64,000 nt of DNA from DATBVX01 sp963810775. Lineage in GTDB: Bacteria; Pseudomonadota; Gammaproteobacteria; Steroidobacterales; Steroidobacteraceae. Below, in pieces: positions 52,848-62,758 of this stretch. Numbering within the stretch: position 1 is the first letter of the stretch; every line of letters begins with the position of its first letter. Location: positions 295,152 to 359,151 of the forward strand of contig CAWEOT010000001.1 of the NCBI GenBank assembly GCA_963810775.1, given 5' to 3'. Under the pieces are notes generated by a model. It was not told where the DNA came from. It was given only the letters and a program-made list of their open reading frames with translations, and did no database searches. A program made the translations under genes and the position numbers.

Positions 52848-53228
52848 CTATGAAGTCAGAGTCTGCAGTTCTTTCTTGTCGCTCGCAGTGGGCGCATGGT
52901 TCAGATTGAGAATGACACGCGCGAGGGTTTTGACCGAACCGGACGCCTTCTCATCCTTCATTATGGCCTCGAGTTTCGGCTTGTCGGCAGCCGCTACGGT
53001 GTGCTGAACATTCATGAGAGCCTGGGCGACAGTTCGCTCGTCCGCACTCACTGATTTGTCCTCGGCGATCTGCTTCAGCGTCTGCTTTTCGGCATCATTG
53101 GGAAAATGATTGAGTGTCGTCAATATTCCCGCCATCGTTTGCACAGCCTTGCTCTCCCCTGCGTTTGCGATGCTCGCAGTGAAGCCAAGGAATACAAAGG
53201 CCGATAATATGCTTATCCAATACCGCAT
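52848..53228 (-). CDS. Small periplasmic helical protein of unknown function
   Basis: The ATG at 53228 lies 6 bases after GGGAGA and gives 126 residues. A signal peptide (MRYWISILSAFVFLGFTAS plus IANA) is followed by a soluble, helix-rich domain with two similar halves (MAGILTTLNHFPNDAEKQTLKQI; ARVILNLNHAPTASDKKELQTL). Each half contains the pattern LNHxP or LNHAP, so it may be an internal duplication. No family is recognised. Confidence 0.7.
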   Translation of the reverse strand: MRYWISILSAFVFLGFTASIANAGESKAVQTMAGILTTLNHFPNDAEKQTLKQIAEDKSVSADERTVAQALMNVQHTVAAADKPKLEAIMKDEKASGSVKTLARVILNLNHAPTASDKKELQTLTS

Positions 53229-53488
53229 GGTCATTCTCCCGGGCAATCAGCCCGCAACATGTATTACGAGGTGCCCGCTGCAGCGAGCCGGGTTATGCTC
53301 GGCACAGTCCTCGCGGGCGTCAAGCCTCGTGTTTGTGTCCTGGAGATCGCCACCGCCGCCCGAGCCCAGGCCGCGGCGAGGATGGGCACCGCCTGCTTGC
53401 CCGGGTGTTGAGCGATCCTGGAAGCGGCACGCAACTCCGAGATCCGGCCGGTGCCGGCGGCAACGCGTGCGCATGAGCGTTGGAGCAT

Positions 53489-53650
53489 GACGGACACATC
53501 GAGTCCTTCAACGGAAGGCTTCGCGACGAGTGCCTGAACACGCATCAGTTCTTGTCGATCGAAGACGCAAAGAGCAAGATCGAAGCATGGCGGCATGACT
53601 ACAACCATCGCCGTCCGCAAGGGACTCAGCTCACGTTAACCGCGGACTGA
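53489..53650 (+). mobile_element. Remnant of an IS3-family transposase
   Basis: A start-less frame gives DGHIESFNGRLRDECLN, then KIEAWRHDYNHRRPQG and a stop. This is the well-known last part of IS3-type OrfB integrases, including the catalytic Glu in IESFNGRLRDE. The remainder of the element and any inverted repeats are missing, so it is inactive. It lies between the secreted protein and the UPF0182 gene. Confidence 0.88.
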
Positions 53651-53833
53651 AGCTCTAGACCGGACTAACTCGGGTGTCAGGTCGGCGAACAATAGCCTCA
53701 CGTATCACTTCTAGCGCCGAGTTGCCGACTGTGGAGCGACCGACGGGGTCGATTTAGGTAATGGTACGTGTCGAGCGCGTTACTTAAGCACGGCAATTGA
53801 TCCGTGTTGTTCGATCGGGGGAACGAAATCAAA

Positions 53834-56548
53834 ATGTCCAGGCAGAAATTCCTCGGCGCCATGCTGCTCGTCGGCATTGCGGCGCTGCTCTTCCTGGTAG
53901 CGCCGCTCGCCACGGTCTATACGGATTGGCTGTGGTTCCTGGAAGTGGGTTACGAACAGGTGTTCGTGCGCACGTTGACGGCGCGATTCTTGGTCGGCGG
54001 CGCAGTGTTCCTGGTGGCCTTCGCCGTGCTGTACGCCAACGTGCGGCTCGCCCAGGGAGCCCTCAGGCAGCGTTCATTCACGGTCTTCGGTTCCCAGGGT
54101 CCAAGAACGATCGCGCTCGATATGGGTCGCCTCAGGCCGCTGTTCTACGCGGGAGCGACGCTCGTAGCCTTGCTGATCGCCATTTCCGCTTCTGGCAAGT
54201 GGTATGTCTGGTTGATGGCGCGTAATGCGGTGCCGTTCGGGACCAGCGACCCGATCCTCGGCTACGACGTATCGTTCTATCTCTTTCAGCTGCCGCTTCT
54301 GCAGTTCGTTCAGAACCTGGCGCTCACGATCGTGCTGCTGGCCGTCATCGGCGTTGCCGGCGCTCATTTCGCCGGCCAGAACCTCATGTTGGATCCGGGC
54401 AGGGGACTGTTGATCGGTCACGCGGCGCGCAGGCACCTGAGCATGCTGGCCGCCGTGCTGTTCCTGATCCTTGCGTTCAGGGCCTGGCTGGGCATTCCCG
54501 AGCTGCTCACCAGTCCGTCCGGAATCGTGTACGGCGCCTCGTATGTCGATGTGTCTGCACGCATCCCGGTGCAATGGGTTCTCACTGTGGCGGCGTGCAT
54601 CGGTACCCTGCTGGCGCTCTACCAGTACACGACCGAGCGATTATGGCCACTGCTGGCAGCCGTCGGTCTTTACGTGGGTGTAGTGCTCGTGGGCATGGCG
54701 CTCACCCTGATTCTGCAGCGATTCGTCGTGGCACCCAATGAGCAGGTCCGCGAGACGCCATACATCACCCATTCGGTCGCCGCCACCCGCGTCGGCTTTG
54801 CACTGCAGAACGTGGTCGAGCGCCAGCTTTCGGGCGAGGCGACGCTCACCCCGGCGGACATCGAGCGCAACGCGGCAACATTCGACAACGTGCCGCTATG
54901 GAACGATCAGCCCCTGCTCGATACGTTCGGACAGATCCAGGAGATCCGCACCTACTACGATTTCGTTTCGGTCGACAATGACCGTTATGTGATCGATGGC
55001 GAATACCGCCAGATCATGTTGTCGGCGCGCGAGATGAATTCCGCGGCGCTGCCGAGCGGCACATGGATCAACGAGCGGCTCACTTTCACGCACGGCTACG
55101 GACTCACGCTCGGACCGGTGAACGAGGTCACGCACGTGGGGCTGCCGGTCCTGTTCATCAAGGACCTGCCGCTGACCTCGACAGTGGACCTGAAGGTAAC
55201 GCAGCCCGCGATCTATTTCGGCGAACTCTCCAACGACCATGTATTCGTCAAGACAAGAACCCAGGAGTTTGACTATCCGCGCGGGGACGACAACGTGTTC
55301 GGAACGTACCAGGGCAGCGGTGGCGTGTCGGTGGGTACGCTGCCGCGACGCCTGTTGTTCGCCGTCCGCTTCCGGTCCCCCGATACGCTGTTCTCACCGA
55401 ATCTCATCGCCGCAAGCCGGGTGCTCATGTACCGGCGCATCTCCGAGCGCGTGCAGCGGATCGCACCGTTCCTCGAGTATGACAGTGATCCGTACCTGGC
55501 GATTTCCAAGGGGCGTCTGGTCTGGATTCAGGACGCCTATACCGTCAGCACTCGCTACCCTTATTCGACGCCCGCGGCCAACGGCATCAACTACATTCGC
55601 AACGTGGTCAAGGTGACGATTGACGCCTATGACGGCAAGGTCGTGTATCACCTGCTGGATACCCAGGATCCGATCGCAGCGACACTCGGGCGGGTTTTCC
55701 CGCACCTGTTCAGGCCCCTGAGCGAAATGCCCGAGGACCTGCGCACGAGATTGCGCTATCCGACCGGGATTTTCGCGTTGCAGGCGGGCGTGTTCGCCAC
55801 GTTCCACATGACCAATCCGGCAACCTTCTACAACCGCGAGGACCAGTGGGACATCCCATCGCTGGAGCAGGGCCCTGACGCGGCACCGATGACGCCCTAC
55901 TACACCATCATGAAGCTGCCGGGCGAGACTGCTACGGAGTACATCCAGATGCTGCCCTACACGCCGCGCCAAAAGGACAACCTCGCCGCGTGGATGGTCG
56001 CCCGCAGTGACGGCAACAACTACGGACAGCTCGTGGTGTTTCAACTCCCGAAGCAGACGGTGATTTTCGGGCCACGGCAGATCGCCGCACGCATCAGTCA
56101 GGATCAGGTCATTGCACCGCAGATCACGCTGTGGAACCAGCAAGGCTCCGAGGTCATCCAGGGCGCGTTGCTGGTGATACCGATCGAGGAGTCACTCGTT
56201 TACATCCGGCCGCTGTACTTGCGTGCGGCCAACGGCCGAATTCCAGAGCTGAAACGCGTCGTGGTCGCTTACCAGAATCGGATCGTGATGGAGGAGACTC
56301 TGGATGCCGCGCTGGCGCGTCTGTTTCCTGCTGCCAGTGCTCGACCATCAACCGTCGCGACGACACAGCCGGTCCAAACAGTCGAGCCGGCCGCATCAGG
56401 TGCCGTCGCCGAACTCGCGGCACAGGCGCAGAGGCACTACGAGCGCGCACTCCAGGCGCAGCGTGAGGGCGATTGGGCGCAGTACGGCGAAGAGATCAAG
56501 CGGCTCGGTGAAGTGCTGCAGCGGATGCGCGACCAACCGTCGCGGTGA
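53834..56548 (+). CDS. UPF0182 family large membrane protein
   Basis: The ATG at 53834 gives 904 residues. The first about 310 residues form seven or so membrane helices (MSRQKFLGAMLLVGIAALLF, WLWFLEVGYEQVFVRTLTARF, LFQLPLLQFVQNLALTIVLL). A large external domain with the family blocks FDNVPLWNDQPLLDTFGQIQEIRTYYDF and YPYSTPAANGINYIRN follows. The end is a charged coiled tail. UPF0182 function is not established. An earlier in-frame start at 53804 lacks support. The gene is intact although it lies amid broken genes, so it may be under selection. Confidence 0.92.
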   Translation: MSRQKFLGAMLLVGIAALLFLVAPLATVYTDWLWFLEVGYEQVFVRTLTARFLVGGAVFLVAFAVLYANVRLAQGALRQRSFTVFGSQGPRTIALDMGRLRPLFYAGATLVALLIAISASGKWYVWLMARNAVPFGTSDPILGYDVSFYLFQLPLLQFVQNLALTIVLLAVIGVAGAHFAGQNLMLDPGRGLLIGHAARRHLSMLAAVLFLILAFRAWLGIPELLTSPSGIVYGASYVDVSARIPVQWVLTVAACIGTLLALYQYTTERLWPLLAAVGLYVGVVLVGMALTLILQRFVVAPNEQVRETPYITHSVAATRVGFALQNVVERQLSGEATLTPADIERNAATFDNVPLWNDQPLLDTFGQIQEIRTYYDFVSVDNDRYVIDGEYRQIMLSAREMNSAALPSGTWINERLTFTHGYGLTLGPVNEVTHVGLPVLFIKDLPLTSTVDLKVTQPAIYFGELSNDHVFVKTRTQEFDYPRGDDNVFGTYQGSGGVSVGTLPRRLLFAVRFRSPDTLFSPNLIAASRVLMYRRISERVQRIAPFLEYDSDPYLAISKGRLVWIQDAYTVSTRYPYSTPAANGINYIRNVVKVTIDAYDGKVVYHLLDTQDPIAATLGRVFPHLFRPLSEMPEDLRTRLRYPTGIFALQAGVFATFHMTNPATFYNREDQWDIPSLEQGPDAAPMTPYYTIMKLPGETATEYIQMLPYTPRQKDNLAAWMVARSDGNNYGQLVVFQLPKQTVIFGPRQIAARISQDQVIAPQITLWNQQGSEVIQGALLVIPIEESLVYIRPLYLRAANGRIPELKRVVVAYQNRIVMEETLDAALARLFPAASARPSTVATTQPVQTVEPAASGAVAELAAQAQRHYERALQAQREGDWAQYGEEIKRLGEVLQRMRDQPSR

Positions 56549-56615
56549 AATTGAATGGTGCCGGCGCGGGATAGTATGCCTGCTAGCCCAACACGCTTGC
56601 GCACCGAAGCCCATC

Positions 56616-56947
56616 CACGTCGATGAGTTCAAGCGCGCACTCACTGCCGACGAGTCCTGCTTCACTACCAGCCGATTTATGCCCGCAACGGTGAGCGGTG
56701 GACGATGTGCGGCGCTGAAGCGCTGGTGCGCTGGCAGCATCCCGATCGAGGGCTTCTATATCCCGGCCAGTTTCTCAAGGTGGCCGAAACGGGCGGATTG
56801 CTCGGTGAAATGACTGACTTCGTCATCGCGGGGGCCGTGCGCCAGGCAAGCGTCTGGCAAATCGGCGGACTCGAGTTCAGCGTGTCGATCAATCTGGCGC
56901 CCGCGCTGGCGTACGACCGTGGCTTTCTCGGTCGCTTCCTGCAGTAG
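56616..56947 (+). pseudogene. Fragment of an EAL-domain (c-di-GMP phosphodiesterase) protein
   Basis: The reading starts with VDEFKRALTADE and, after a one-base shift near 56654, continues with LLHYQPIYARNGERWTMCGAEALVRWQHPDRG, the first part of an EAL domain. It runs to INLAPALAYDRGFLGRFLQ and stops. The E-A-L motif is present as EAL in GAEALVRW, but the metal-binding DDFGTG part and everything C-terminal are missing. The fragment ends exactly where the neighbouring dehydrogenase fragment begins. Confidence 0.82.
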
Positions 56948-57366
56948 AGCTTGCCGTCGTTGCCGAAGTGGATCGCCCCGCCGTTGTGATTCGTTGCTCC
57001 CGACAGTGTGTTCAGTTCGAGCAGCACGACCTCGCTGCCCGGCACCGCGACATTACCGTTTGCCGTGAATCGGCTCACCCGGTTGTGAATGGTCGGGCTC
57101 GTTGCCGTGTAGTAAGCGTAGACGAAGTCGTTGGTCGCAAAGTTGGGGTCGAACGCGACACCCAGCAGGCCGCGTTCCCCGGCGTCATCGACATTCAGAG
57201 TGAGAAACGGGGTCGCGAGCAGGTTACCGTTCTGGACGATGCGGAGCTTCCCGCTTTGCTGGCACACGAACAGCCGGCCGTCCGGGTGCGAACGCCATCG
57301 CGGTGACATCGCCCGGGATGTTGACGAACGGGGCATCAACGAAGCCCGACGGCACCGTCGCCGCCC
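56948..57366 (-). pseudogene. Fragment of a PQQ-dependent sugar (sorbosone/glucose-type) dehydrogenase
   Basis: The minus strand encodes the N-terminal beta-propeller part of a soluble PQQ sugar dehydrogenase: VPSGFVDAPFVNIPGDVTAMAFAP, after a one-base shift DGRLFVCQQSGKLRIVQNG, then RGLLGVAFDPNFATNDFVY and NHNGGAIHFGNDGKLY. It is cut at the junction with the EAL fragment, so more than half of the protein is missing. Confidence 0.82.
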
Positions 57367-57502
57367 GCGCCACTGCGTGCCGGCGAAGCGAAAACTTAGT
57401 GCGTTTCCACGTCAGTGAAATCAATGGAGTGCGAAAACCCAACTCGCGCCCTCGCTACTTCAAACGTGCGGACTGCTGGATCGTAGGAACAGGCCATATC
57501 AC

Positions 57503-57515
57503 GCCCCCGCTACCA
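57503..57515 (+). repeat. Short copy of the initiator-tRNA 3' terminus
   Basis: GCCCCCGCTACCA is identical to the last 13 bases of metY. The terminator does not follow, because the IS481-type element starts about 12 bases later and could have removed it. Supports the idea that metY-end copies extend to 57.5 kb. Confidence 0.45.
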
Positions 57516-57526
57516 ATGCCGTGTGG

Positions 57527-58794
57527 TCCATTCCGGTCACATAGGTAACGGTTTATACCGGAGACATAGGTAACACTTTTGCCTCGAAGGGGTTCGGGGC
57601 GCATTCGACACGACCTGCTTCGTGATCGAAGAAGCCTAAGTCGTAGTGCATAAAGCTCACCAGCCAGATTTTCTCCGCGACCTCCTTGATGCCGATGTTC
57701 TGCCCGGCGAAGACGGCGCTCAAGTTGATCTTGCGACGGCCGATGCAGATCCGACCGCAGCGGGTGACGGTGATGGTGCGGTCGTGGAAGGGATATTCGA
57801 GGTCGGGTAAGCCCGCATAGGGTCGCGGCGAGGGCGAGTAGAGCTCAGCCGGATATTGCATGTTCAAGCGCCTGGTGGGGCCGCTCGTGGTTGTAGCAGT
57901 GGATGAAGCGATCGAACTTGGCCTGCTGCTGCAGGAAGTTCTTGGCCGCGGGGCGGGTGGCTTCCTTCTTCAGGGTCAGGTGCATGCGCTCGTGGCGCCC
58001 GTTCTGCTGAGGATTGCCGGGCTTGATGCGCTCGATGCCGATGCCGAGCCTGAGCCACCACACCGAGAGTTTGCTTAAGCCGAAGAAGGCGCTGGTGCTG
58101 GCGAAGGGATGACCGTTGTCGGTGCGGATCGCGAGCGGCAAGCCGAAGTCCTTAAAAGCCCGTTCAAACACGGTAAAGGCGTACACCTCCTTGGTGGTCG
58201 CCAAGGCATCGCAGCAGATGAGGTAACGGCTGGCGAAGTCGGTGATGGTGAGCGGGTAGCAGTAGCGTTTGTCGCTGAGCATGAACTCGCCCTTGTAATC
58301 GGCGCACCATAGATCGTTCGGCCGCGTGGGCCTTGGAGAGTGCGTGCCTTGGGCTTTGGAGCGCGGCTTGCGGCCGCGGCTAACCAGGCCATGCCGATCG
58401 AGCACCGCATGCACGGTGCTGATCGCCGGCAACTGGATCTCGCTGTGCAGGCGGCGCAACTTCTCACGGATCTTCGGTGCTCCCCAGCTGGGGTGTTCCT
58501 GCTTCAGCTGCACGATGCGCTTCTCGATCTGAAAGGGCAGTCGGTTAGCGTGCCGGTAGGGACGGCGCGATCGATCCGTCAGTCCCTCCAGCCCGCAGTC
58601 CTTGTAGCGGTTGAAGATCTTGTAGCCGGTCTTGCGCGAGATATCGAACTCCCGGCACAGCCCCGCCATCTTCTCCCCGTCCAGCAAACGAGCCACAAAA
58701 CGCAGCCGCTCGTCCATCTTGTAACACTCCCGCCACGGCACTTTGCTTCTCCCGCAAAGGCCGGAAAGTGTTACCTATGTGCTCGGAATGAACT
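57527..58794. mobile_element. IS481-family insertion sequence
   Basis: Ends CATTCCGGTCACATAGGTAAC (left, read plus) and CATTCCGAGCACATAGGTAAC (right, read minus) are imperfect inverted repeats enclosing one transposase on the minus strand. A second CATAGGTAACAC motif lies just inside the left end. The exact borders are uncertain by a few bases; no target duplication was identified. Confidence 0.8.
57553..58741 (-). CDS. IS481-family transposase, frameshifted near the C-terminus
   Basis: The protein has the helix-turn-helix part DISRKTGYKIFNRYKDCGLEGLTDRSRRP and the DDE integrase core: Asp in DLWCADYKGEF, Asp in AIRTDNGHPF and Glu in NGRHERMHLTLKKEA. After HQALE the frame leaves the family sequence. 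The neighbouring frame continues with NMQYPAELYSPSPRPYAGLPDLEYPFHD to a normal end at 57553. One extra G at about 57852 explains it. The DDE residues all lie before the shift. Confidence 0.88.
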
Positions 58795-59085
58795 GTTACC
58801 CTTCAGTCAGGAAGGTCAGTGACCCGCACTCAGCTATCCGATGTCGGATCTCAGCGACGACGACGGGTTTCACGGACCTACCGTTGATGCCATTTGGCAT
58901 TGAGGCCAGCTCAGCTTCGGCGGTTGCCAGGTCTATCCACCAGGGCAGGGGACTTGCGCAAGATTCCCGAGGCGATTGCGTCGGTGAGATAAATCGTGCC
59001 ACGCTCGCACAGGTCACGGCCACCGCAGGTTCCGAAACTATGGTGCGATTCCGTCTCTCAACTTGACCACTCCCGCCGCTAGTCC

Positions 59086-60424
59086 GTGAGTAATCAGAAT
59101 CCCGTGGAACGCGTGCCGCCTTATGCGTGGTACGTGGCCGTGGTTTTCTCACTGTTTTCGGCGCTGTCATTCATCGATCGTCAGATTCTCGCGGTCTTAG
59201 TCGAGCCGATGAAGGCGGAGCTCGCCCTGACTGACGTGCAGCTCACTCTGATAGGAGGACTGAGCTTCGTCATCTTCTACGTCACCTTTGGACTGGCGAT
59301 GGGACGGCTAGCTGACACCTTGAATCGTAAGTGGATCATCTACGCGGGCGTCGTGCTGTGGACCAGCACGACGGCGCTCTGCGGGTTGGCGACCCGCTAC
59401 GTGCACCTGCTGCTTCTGCGAATGGGCGTCGGCCTCGGCGAGGCGGCGCTAGCGCCTTGCGCATTCTCGATTCTGGCTGATCTGTTTCCGCGCAGACGAT
59501 TGGCGACGGGAATCGCCGTGTGCTCTATGGGTGCATCGTTCGGTATTGGATTAGCCTACCTGGGCGGAGCCTTGGTTCTGGAATGGGCGAACGGAGTGGT
59601 CGGAGAAAGCGGCAGCATTCGGTTGCCGCTAGTCGGCGATCTCACCCCGTGGCGCATCGTCTTACTGGCCGTCGGGCTGCCCGGTCTGGTGATGTCTGTC
59701 CTGCTCTTTACTATCAGGGAACCGCTCCGTCGCGATCCCGGAAGCGCGGGCGGCGCGCCACCCGTGAAAGAGGTGCTCGCCTACATCTGGGGAAATCGAA
59801 GGTCGATTCTTCTTCATAACATCGGCATCGGATTTCTTTCACTAGCGAGCTACGCGGGCGGCTTCTGGGATATCGCATTCTTCGAGCGCACCTATGGGTG
59901 GCCGCCGGAACAGAGTGGCGTGTTGTATGGGTTGCTGGCCATGTTTGCGGCTTCAATCGGCAACCTTGCTACAGGCATGTCTGCCGATCATTCCACCAGC
60001 CGGTTGGGGTGGGACACGAAGATCATGATGCTGCTCATCGTCGCCCTCGCCAGCATCGTGTTCAGGATCGTCTACCCGTTGATGCCGAGCGCGGGGTGGG
60101 CGCTGGCAATGGTGGTACCTTCCCTCTTCTCGCCTCTGCACCATATGGTGTCGGCGCGGCTGCGGTTCAGATCATGGTCCCGCCGCGAATGCGGGGACAG
60201 GCGACGGCCTTTTACTACCTGGTGCAGACGCTGATTGGACTCAGCCTAGGCCCGACACTCGTCGCCGTCTTCACGGAACACGTCTTCGAGCGCCCGAGTT
60301 GCTCCGCTATTCGCTCGTGCTCGTCGGCACGGCCGCGTCTATCGTCGCAGCGGCGCTGCTTTTCTTCGCACTGGCTCCCTACCAAGCAACTCTGGCGGAG
60401 CTGAAAACCCGCGCCACTCAGTGA
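59086..60424 (+). CDS. MFS transporter, two frameshifts
   Basis: The 12-helix major facilitator protein begins at a GTG (59086). The N-terminal half has FIDRQILAVLVEPMKAELALTD, the loop 2-3 motif GRLADTLNRKWII and MGVGLGEAALAPCAFSILADLFPRRRLATG, similar to spinster-type or hexuronate-like MFS. The frame shifts near 60145, continuing with VQIMVPPRMRGQATAFYYLVQTLIGLSLGP. It shifts again near 60297, continuing with LLRYSLVLVG and a last helix before stopping at 60424. Each piece is clean. Substrate unknown. Confidence 0.85.
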
Positions 60425-60433
60425 GCTTGGTGA

Positions 60434-61885
60434 TCAACCAGGTCGCGTCGGCACTACAGGTTCCTGCTCCAGAAATCCGTGATCGTGCAGAAAACGCTCG
60501 AGAACGTACGTGATAGAGATGGAAACGGCGACGGGAGGGATGGGGCCCCCGAGATGCGGTCGTAGTTCGAAATATCGCGCATGGTTGTAGAAATGATGAT
60601 TGCGTCCGGCGAACGAAACTAACTGACACTCGTTGCCTAGTTTTAGGCACTCGGCCTCGTAGCGCTGGACGCTTTCGTAAGGCACCCATTCGTCTTCGGT
60701 GCCCATGAACATCAAGGTTGGAGGAAGGCGTTTCTTCAGGTGATCGACTGGCGATAGCTCAAGCTCTCGCCCCGCCGAACAGAGGCACTCCCTCGCGGTA
60801 ACCGGTCATCGTCGTGTCGAGGACCGGCGCGACAAGCACGACTGCGTCGGGTCTTGCGGAGGTAGCACGATCATCGTCCGGATCGTCGTACTTGCCATCG
60901 AAAATTGCTGCAGATACTGCGATGTGACCCCGGCAGAGCCCCCGCAGCTACAAGCCGGTGTGGATCGATACCGTACGTCGTGGCGTTGCGGCGTAACCAT
61001 CGGATCGCAGACTGGCATCAACACGGAGTCGAAGGGCGTGGCGTCATATCCGACCTTGACGCGGTATTCCGCAAGTGCCGCGACCATTCCGCGGTCGGCG
61101 AGCGATACGTGCGGTACTCCGCGAACTGTAGCACTGTGCCCCGAGTGCCACCCGCTGCCGTGGAAAAACACGATGACGGGTCGGCTTGCGCGCTTCACGT
61201 CGCGCTGGTCAGCCGGCTGGAAAAGAAAAAGTGGCAGACTAAACCCGTCCTTCGTCTTGTAGGTCAGAGTCTGCGCGCCTTCTATGGATGCCGGTGGCGG
61301 CGGGAAGGGGGGCGGATTCGTGAGGTCAGCTGAGGGTGCAGCCGCGTTGACGCCGCTCTTCGCCTCGGGATTGAGCGGCCACGGGAACGGCTCTGCTCCT
61401 TCTTCCAGCGGAAGTTCGCCGGCTTCCTGCTGCCGCGAGACGCGGCCGTCGAGGTATTCCTTCACCACGTACAGCTTTCCGTCCTTGACGATCCCGGTGG
61501 CCACCGTGCCCACCGCGGAGCGCTTGCCGGAATCCTTCCGTGTCGTCGCGTACTGGTACTCGGCGGCGAAGCGCGGGCCGTTAATAACGAGCTGGTGAAT
61601 GTAGATTCGAGTGTTCTCGTAGTTTTCCCGCCAGAACTGGAACACTTCCAGGGCGCCGGCTGCGCCCATTCGCTCTCCCGGGTACGCGAAAGTGACATCC
61701 GGATGCATCGTCGAGAGGAACAGCTCGACGTCACCGGTTTCCCAGGAGCGAAGTGAGTCGCGGACAAGACGTTCGACGAGCTCCCGCGGCGGGTCGGTTG
61801 CGCGCTTTTCCGTACCAGTGGATCGAGCGTCGCCGGCGACAATCGTGCACCAGCACACCAGCCCGATCAGAAGCCACCTTCTCAT
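60434..61885 (-). CDS. Secreted NTF2-like plus alpha/beta hydrolase fusion, several frameshifts
   Basis: The ATG at 61885 overlaps the stop of the upstream cytochrome gene (ATGA). A signal peptide (MRRWLLIGLVCWCTIVAGDA) is followed by an NTF2/SnoaL domain (about residues 35-140). An alpha/beta hydrolase domain starts with KDGFSLPLFLFQP and has the oxyanion region VIVFFHGSGWHSGH. The next pieces, in shifted frames, give AIRWLRRNATTYGIDPHRLVAAG, the nucleophile Ser in GGSAGGHIAVSAAIFDG, the acid region MGTEDEWVPYESV and the His in GRNHHFYN. At least three shifts are needed. The parts together form a complete secreted esterase-like enzyme. Confidence 0.78.
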
Positions 61886-62757
61886 GACGTACTCCGTTGT
61901 TTGCCCTGACTCTGCCGTCTGAGCGCTGCCATATGCTCGAAATAAGCGATGAGCTGATCCAGCTCCTGGTCGGAGAGAATCTATCGGGGAAGCGACCCAT
62001 GCTCGTCTTAGAATTCTTGCGGATGCTCTGCGTGTCGCGAATGAACTTGCGCAGAATGCCTTCGCGGAAATATTCCCGTCGGGCTCATTGGGTAATTGAG
62101 GTCCGCCCCACTTTCGAGGGGCCGCTTTCGTTCAGGGTATGACACGGGAGACAGTTGTTCACGAAGACCGTGTAGCCTTTCCACGGCGCGGGAAGTTCTC
62201 GAAAGCGCTGCCGCCGGCAGCGATTCCCGGATAGAGTTTTTCGATCTCTCCACTTACCCGGATCCGGTCGATGCGGTAGGGCCACAGCTCACGGCTGATG
62301 TTGGACAGCCTTGGTCGGATCCAGAACAGATAGTAGGGGCCCGCGGAGTACTGGTCGAACCGCTGCTGCGGCCAGCTTCTTGTCGGGGTCTTCGATGGCG
62401 AGGTATGCGACGGACTGATCCACCGACGTCTGCCGCAGCTGCGCGATCCGGATCGCTGACGTGAAGCCATCGATCGCGATGAATTCGACATTGAATCGTC
62501 GGGGACTTTGACCGACTCAAGGAGCGACGCCATTTTCACCGCGCGAAACATCATTTGCTGTCGCGGGTAGGCGGATTCGTCGGGGATGGTCAACGTCTCG
62601 ACATCGGCACGCTGTAGCAACTCCCTGGTGGTGTAGACGATCTCCAGATCCGATGTGGTGATCACGAGCTTCGGCGAACTCGTTGTCGCCGATTTCCGCG
62701 CTTGGGGTCACGAGCGTGCCCGAGCACAGCCATCAACAAGATGATCGCCTGAGCCAT
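61882..62757 (-). CDS. Periplasmic c-type cytochrome with N-terminal molybdopterin-enzyme-like domain, frameshifted
   Basis: A signal peptide (MAQAIILLMAVLGHA) starts at 62757, two bases after the symporter stop. The domain that follows (VYTTRELLQRADVETLTIPDES, VEFIAIDGFTSAIRIAQLRQ, SAGPYYLFWIRP) is found in cytochromes paired with molybdopterin or other periplasmic oxidoreductases. The C-terminal haem domain has CLPCH in GYTVFVNNCLPCHTLNESGP and the Met-ligand region FKTSMGRFPD. Frame changes occur near 62690, 62505, 62380, 62190 and 62090 or close by. It ends in an overlap with the hydrolase gene. Confidence 0.75.
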
Positions 62758-62758
62758 G

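Noticed and set aside
53264..53620. Minus-strand frame of about 118 codons before the UPF0182 gene
   Set aside because: It lies antisense to the IS3 transposase remnant and has no recognisable features of its own.
58796..59170. Minus-strand frame between the IS481 element and the MFS gene
   Set aside because: Overlaps the start of the MFS gene, shows no motif and no ribosome site.
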